A stretch of DNA of 6,950 nt from Nitrospirota bacterium (lineage in GTDB: Bacteria > Nitrospirota > UBA9217): assembly GCA_013334545.1 (NCBI GenBank), contig JAAXXJ010000155.1:1-6950 (forward strand). The letters run 5' to 3'. The first letter of the stretch is position 1; the number at the start of each line of letters is the position of its first letter. The notes under the pieces were generated by a model. The model saw only the letters and a list, made by a program, of their open reading frames with translations, searched no databases and was not told where the DNA came from. Of this stretch, positions 5,315 through 6,950 are shown one piece after another. A program made the translations under genes and the position numbers.

Positions 5315-6706
5315 ATGATCAAGATCAACAAGAAGCGATTCCTGGTCACGCTGCTGATCCTGCTGGTCATCGGCACGATCACGCTGTTCACGACCGGGTT
5401 CGTGGTCGGACACCAGGCGGCCCACGCCAAGTCCGATACGTACGACGACCTCAGGGCCTTCACGAGGGCCCTCGAGCTCATCAAAAGCAATTATGTGGAG
5501 GAACCCAACACCAAGGACCTCATCCAGGGAGCCATCCGCGGCATGATCTCCAGCCTCGACCCCCACTCGTCCTACATGTCCGAGCGGGCGTTCAAGGAGA
5601 TCAACATGGACATCAAGGGCGAATTCCAGGGCGTCGGCATCCAGATCGGCATCAAGAACCAGCAGCTCACGGTCATCTCGCCCATCGAGGACACGCCGGC
5701 CGACCGCGCCGGCATCGCGGCCGGCGATAAGATCCTGAAGATCAACGACGAGTGGACCAAGGACATGAGCATCGAGGACGCCGTGGACCGGATGCGCGGC
5801 CCCAAGGGCACCCAGGTGACCCTGATGCTCTTCCGCGAAGGCTGGGACAAGCCGAAGGACGTTACCATCACCCGCGACGTCATCAAGGTCCAGAGCGTGA
5901 AGTCCCGGATGCTCGAGGGAGACATCGGGTACGTCAAGATCATCCAGTTCCAGGGCAAGACCGCCGCGGATGTTGACAAGGCGATGAAGAAGCTCGAGGA
6001 AAAGGGCATGAAGCGCCTGGTGCTCGACCTGCGGAACGATCCGGGCGGCCTGCTCGATGCGTCGGTGGACGTGAGCAGCCTCTTCCTGCCCAAGGACAAG
6101 CTGGTGGTCTACATCCAGGGCCGGCGGAAGGACGACCGCAAGGACTTCCTCGCCACCGGCGGCGTTGCGGTCCGCGACTACCCGGTGGTGGTGCTTGTGA
6201 ACTCGGGCAGCGCCAGCGCCTCGGAGATCGTGGCGGGCGCACTGCAGGATTCGAAGCGCGCCGTCATCATCGGGACCCAGACATTCGGCAAGGGTTCGGT
6301 CCAGACCGTGTTCCCCCTCGACGGGAACACGGGCATGCGTCTCACCACGGCGAAGTATTACACGCCCAGCGGCCGCTCCATTCAGAACGTGGGCATTGCG
6401 CCGGACATTGAGGTGAAGCTCCCGAAGGTCAAGGACGCGAAGGACGGCGAGTCGGCGCATATGATCGTCCGTGAGAAAGACCTGGAGCGCCATTTGAAGA
6501 ACGATACGGTCAAGGAGCCGGAGGCGAAGCCGAAGGAAAGCAAGGGAAAGAGCGAGGATGAGTTCGTGATGGAGACGGTGCCCAAGGACGACAAGGACGA
6601 TATCCAGCTCCAGAAGGCCATGGAACTCCTGAAAACGGGGGATATCTTCAAGAACATTCCGGCCAAGCCTGCGCCGGTGGCGGCGGAGAAAGAAAAAGCG
6701 AAGTAG
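5315..6706 (+). CDS. ctpA: S41 carboxy-terminal processing protease
   Basis: The 463-aa protein starts with basic MIKINKKR and a membrane anchor or signal segment (10-31). A CtpA N-terminal helical part (about 42-95, with SLDPHSSYM) leads into a PDZ domain (about 100-180: GVGIQIG, PADRAGIAAGDKILKIN). The S41 catalytic core follows: Ser301 in NSGSASASEI, Lys326 in TFGKGSVQT and Gln330 form the usual Ser/Lys/Gln set with 25- and 4-residue spacing. A Lys/Glu-rich tail (about 370-430) ends the protein. Such periplasmic proteases trim C-termini of envelope proteins and often control murein hydrolases, which fits the envC neighbour. ATG 5315 is preferred: GGAGGAG (5302-5308) six bases upstream and a compact signal. 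ATG 5288 also has AAGGAG (5276-5281) six bases upstream and would add nine residues; ATG 5282 touches that site and is unlikely. It is complete, with all catalytic residues present. Confidence 0.94.
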   Translation: MIKINKKRFLVTLLILLVIGTITLFTTGFVVGHQAAHAKSDTYDDLRAFTRALELIKSNYVEEPNTKDLIQGAIRGMISSLDPHSSYMSERAFKEINMDIKGEFQGVGIQIGIKNQQLTVISPIEDTPADRAGIAAGDKILKINDEWTKDMSIEDAVDRMRGPKGTQVTLMLFREGWDKPKDVTITRDVIKVQSVKSRMLEGDIGYVKIIQFQGKTAADVDKAMKKLEEKGMKRLVLDLRNDPGGLLDASVDVSSLFLPKDKLVVYIQGRRKDDRKDFLATGGVAVRDYPVVVLVNSGSASASEIVAGALQDSKRAVIIGTQTFGKGSVQTVFPLDGNTGMRLTTAKYYTPSGRSIQNVGIAPDIEVKLPKVKDAKDGESAHMIVREKDLERHLKNDTVKEPEAKPKESKGKSEDEFVMETVPKDDKDDIQLQKAMELLKTGDIFKNIPAKPAPVAAEKEKAK

Positions 6707-6733
6707 CTGAACCAGGATACACCGATTACCATG

Positions 6734-6763
6734 AAAGGCAGGGCTTTGAGCCCTGCCTTTTTT
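6734..6763 (+). terminator. Strong intrinsic terminator of ctpA
   Basis: AAAGGCAGGGC (6734-6744), loop TTTGA, GCCCTGCCTTT (6750-6760), then further T to 6763: an 11-bp perfect stem with a six-T run, 28 bases after the ctpA stop. Confidence 0.92.
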
Positions 6764-6950
6764 ATTGGCAAAGAGTACCTGCATAGTATGTATTGTCACC
6801 TTTCTTGCGTGCCCAGGAAAGGTGACTAAGGAAGGGCACCCGTCGAAAATTTTTCACCGCTGTACTCGGTCGTCCTCGGTACATTTCGGAAACTCGCTCT
6901 CCGAGCTCGGACATCCGAAATGCTTCACCCTCGGGCTCGGTCGCCAGACT
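6762..6950 (-). CDS. C-terminal part of a small unknown ORF, or a structured dispersed repeat
   Basis: A minus-strand frame is open from the right edge for 62 codons to TAA at 6762-6764. It reads EGEAFRMSELGERVSEMY, then RGRPSTAVKNF, then LSHLSWARKKGDNTYYAGTL. An internal ATG (codon 13, 6912-6914) has no clear ribosome site. The same DNA is packed with inverted repeats, so the open frame may be the by-product of a repeat family rather than a gene. The stop sits in the T-run of the ctpA terminator. I do not recognise a function. Confidence 0.35.
   Translation of the reverse strand, partial: SLATEPEGEAFRMSELGERVSEMYRGRPSTAVKNFRRVPFLSHLSWARKKGDNTYYAGTLCQ
6795..6826. repeat. 10-bp perfect inverted repeat
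   Basis: GTCACCTTTC (6795-6804) and GAAAGGTGAC (6817-6826) with a 12-nt loop. There is no T-run after it, so it is unlikely to be a terminator. It lies inside the open frame on the minus strand. Confidence 0.75.
6883..6921. repeat. Nested palindromes
   Basis: ATTTCGGA (6883-6890) pairs with TCCGAAAT (6914-6921), and between them lies the perfect 12-bp palindrome TCCGAGCTCGGA (6900-6911). TGTAC/GTACA (6861-6865 / 6879-6883) and repeated ctcggtcg words (around 6866 and 6937) adjoin it. Confidence 0.7.

Noticed and set aside
5034..5490. Minus-strand frames at 4867-5121 and 5134-5490 sharing an RKNRRA-ARSWI ending
   Set aside because: The shared peptide is just the translation of the tandem DNA repeat; no start signals or domains.
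5255..6799. 514-aa minus-strand open frame
   Set aside because: Antisense of ctpA. His/Leu/Arg/Asp-rich low-complexity composition is typical of a shadow in GC-rich DNA.

Overview
The window looks like a chromosomal piece from an environmental Gram-negative bacterium. A Nitrospirota- or Desulfobacterota-like organism is my best guess from gene style: a GxxExxY protein, a degenerate M23 protein directly followed by an S41 protease, a lipoprotein with an Ig-like repeat, and dispersed repeats of the 'cgcagaggacg' kind. This is inference, because no rRNA or other phylogenetic marker is present. The two core genes on the right are visibly GC-rich, while the spacers at 400-470 and 2195-2225 are AT-rich.

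Left part (1-2222), all genes on the minus strand: the N-terminus of an exported lipoprotein (runs off the left edge); a 495-bp spacer with no gene; a 106-aa conserved small protein with a KOW/SH3-like core and a hairpin over its stop codon; ppnP, a nucleoside phosphorylase of the cupin fold; and a GxxExxY-family gene broken by a one-base frameshift and bracketed by two 31-bp direct repeats.

Middle (about 2223-3799): a complete IS110-superfamily element on the minus strand, probably IS1111-like. It has an intact 420-aa DEDD/serine transposase, followed on its 3' side by a 200-bp non-coding region. That region folds on paper into two abutting stem-loops, each with a large, nearly symmetric internal loop. 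Loop strands repeat sequences found at the element's two ends. This is the architecture expected of a bridge RNA (seekRNA) and is the most interesting object in the window.

Right part (3847-6763), plus strand: an EnvC-like periplasmic coiled-coil/LytM protein with a degenerate zinc site (a probable amidase activator), then two tandem 111-bp structured repeats, each with a terminator-like hairpin, then a ctpA-type S41 carboxy-terminal processing protease and a strong intrinsic terminator. The two proteins fit cell-envelope remodelling. The IS sits directly upstream of envC and may have cut it off from its native promoter or operon partners.

Far right (6762-6950): a 62-codon minus-strand open frame, running off the edge, that is dense in inverted repeats. 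It is either the end of a small gene or a dispersed structured repeat.
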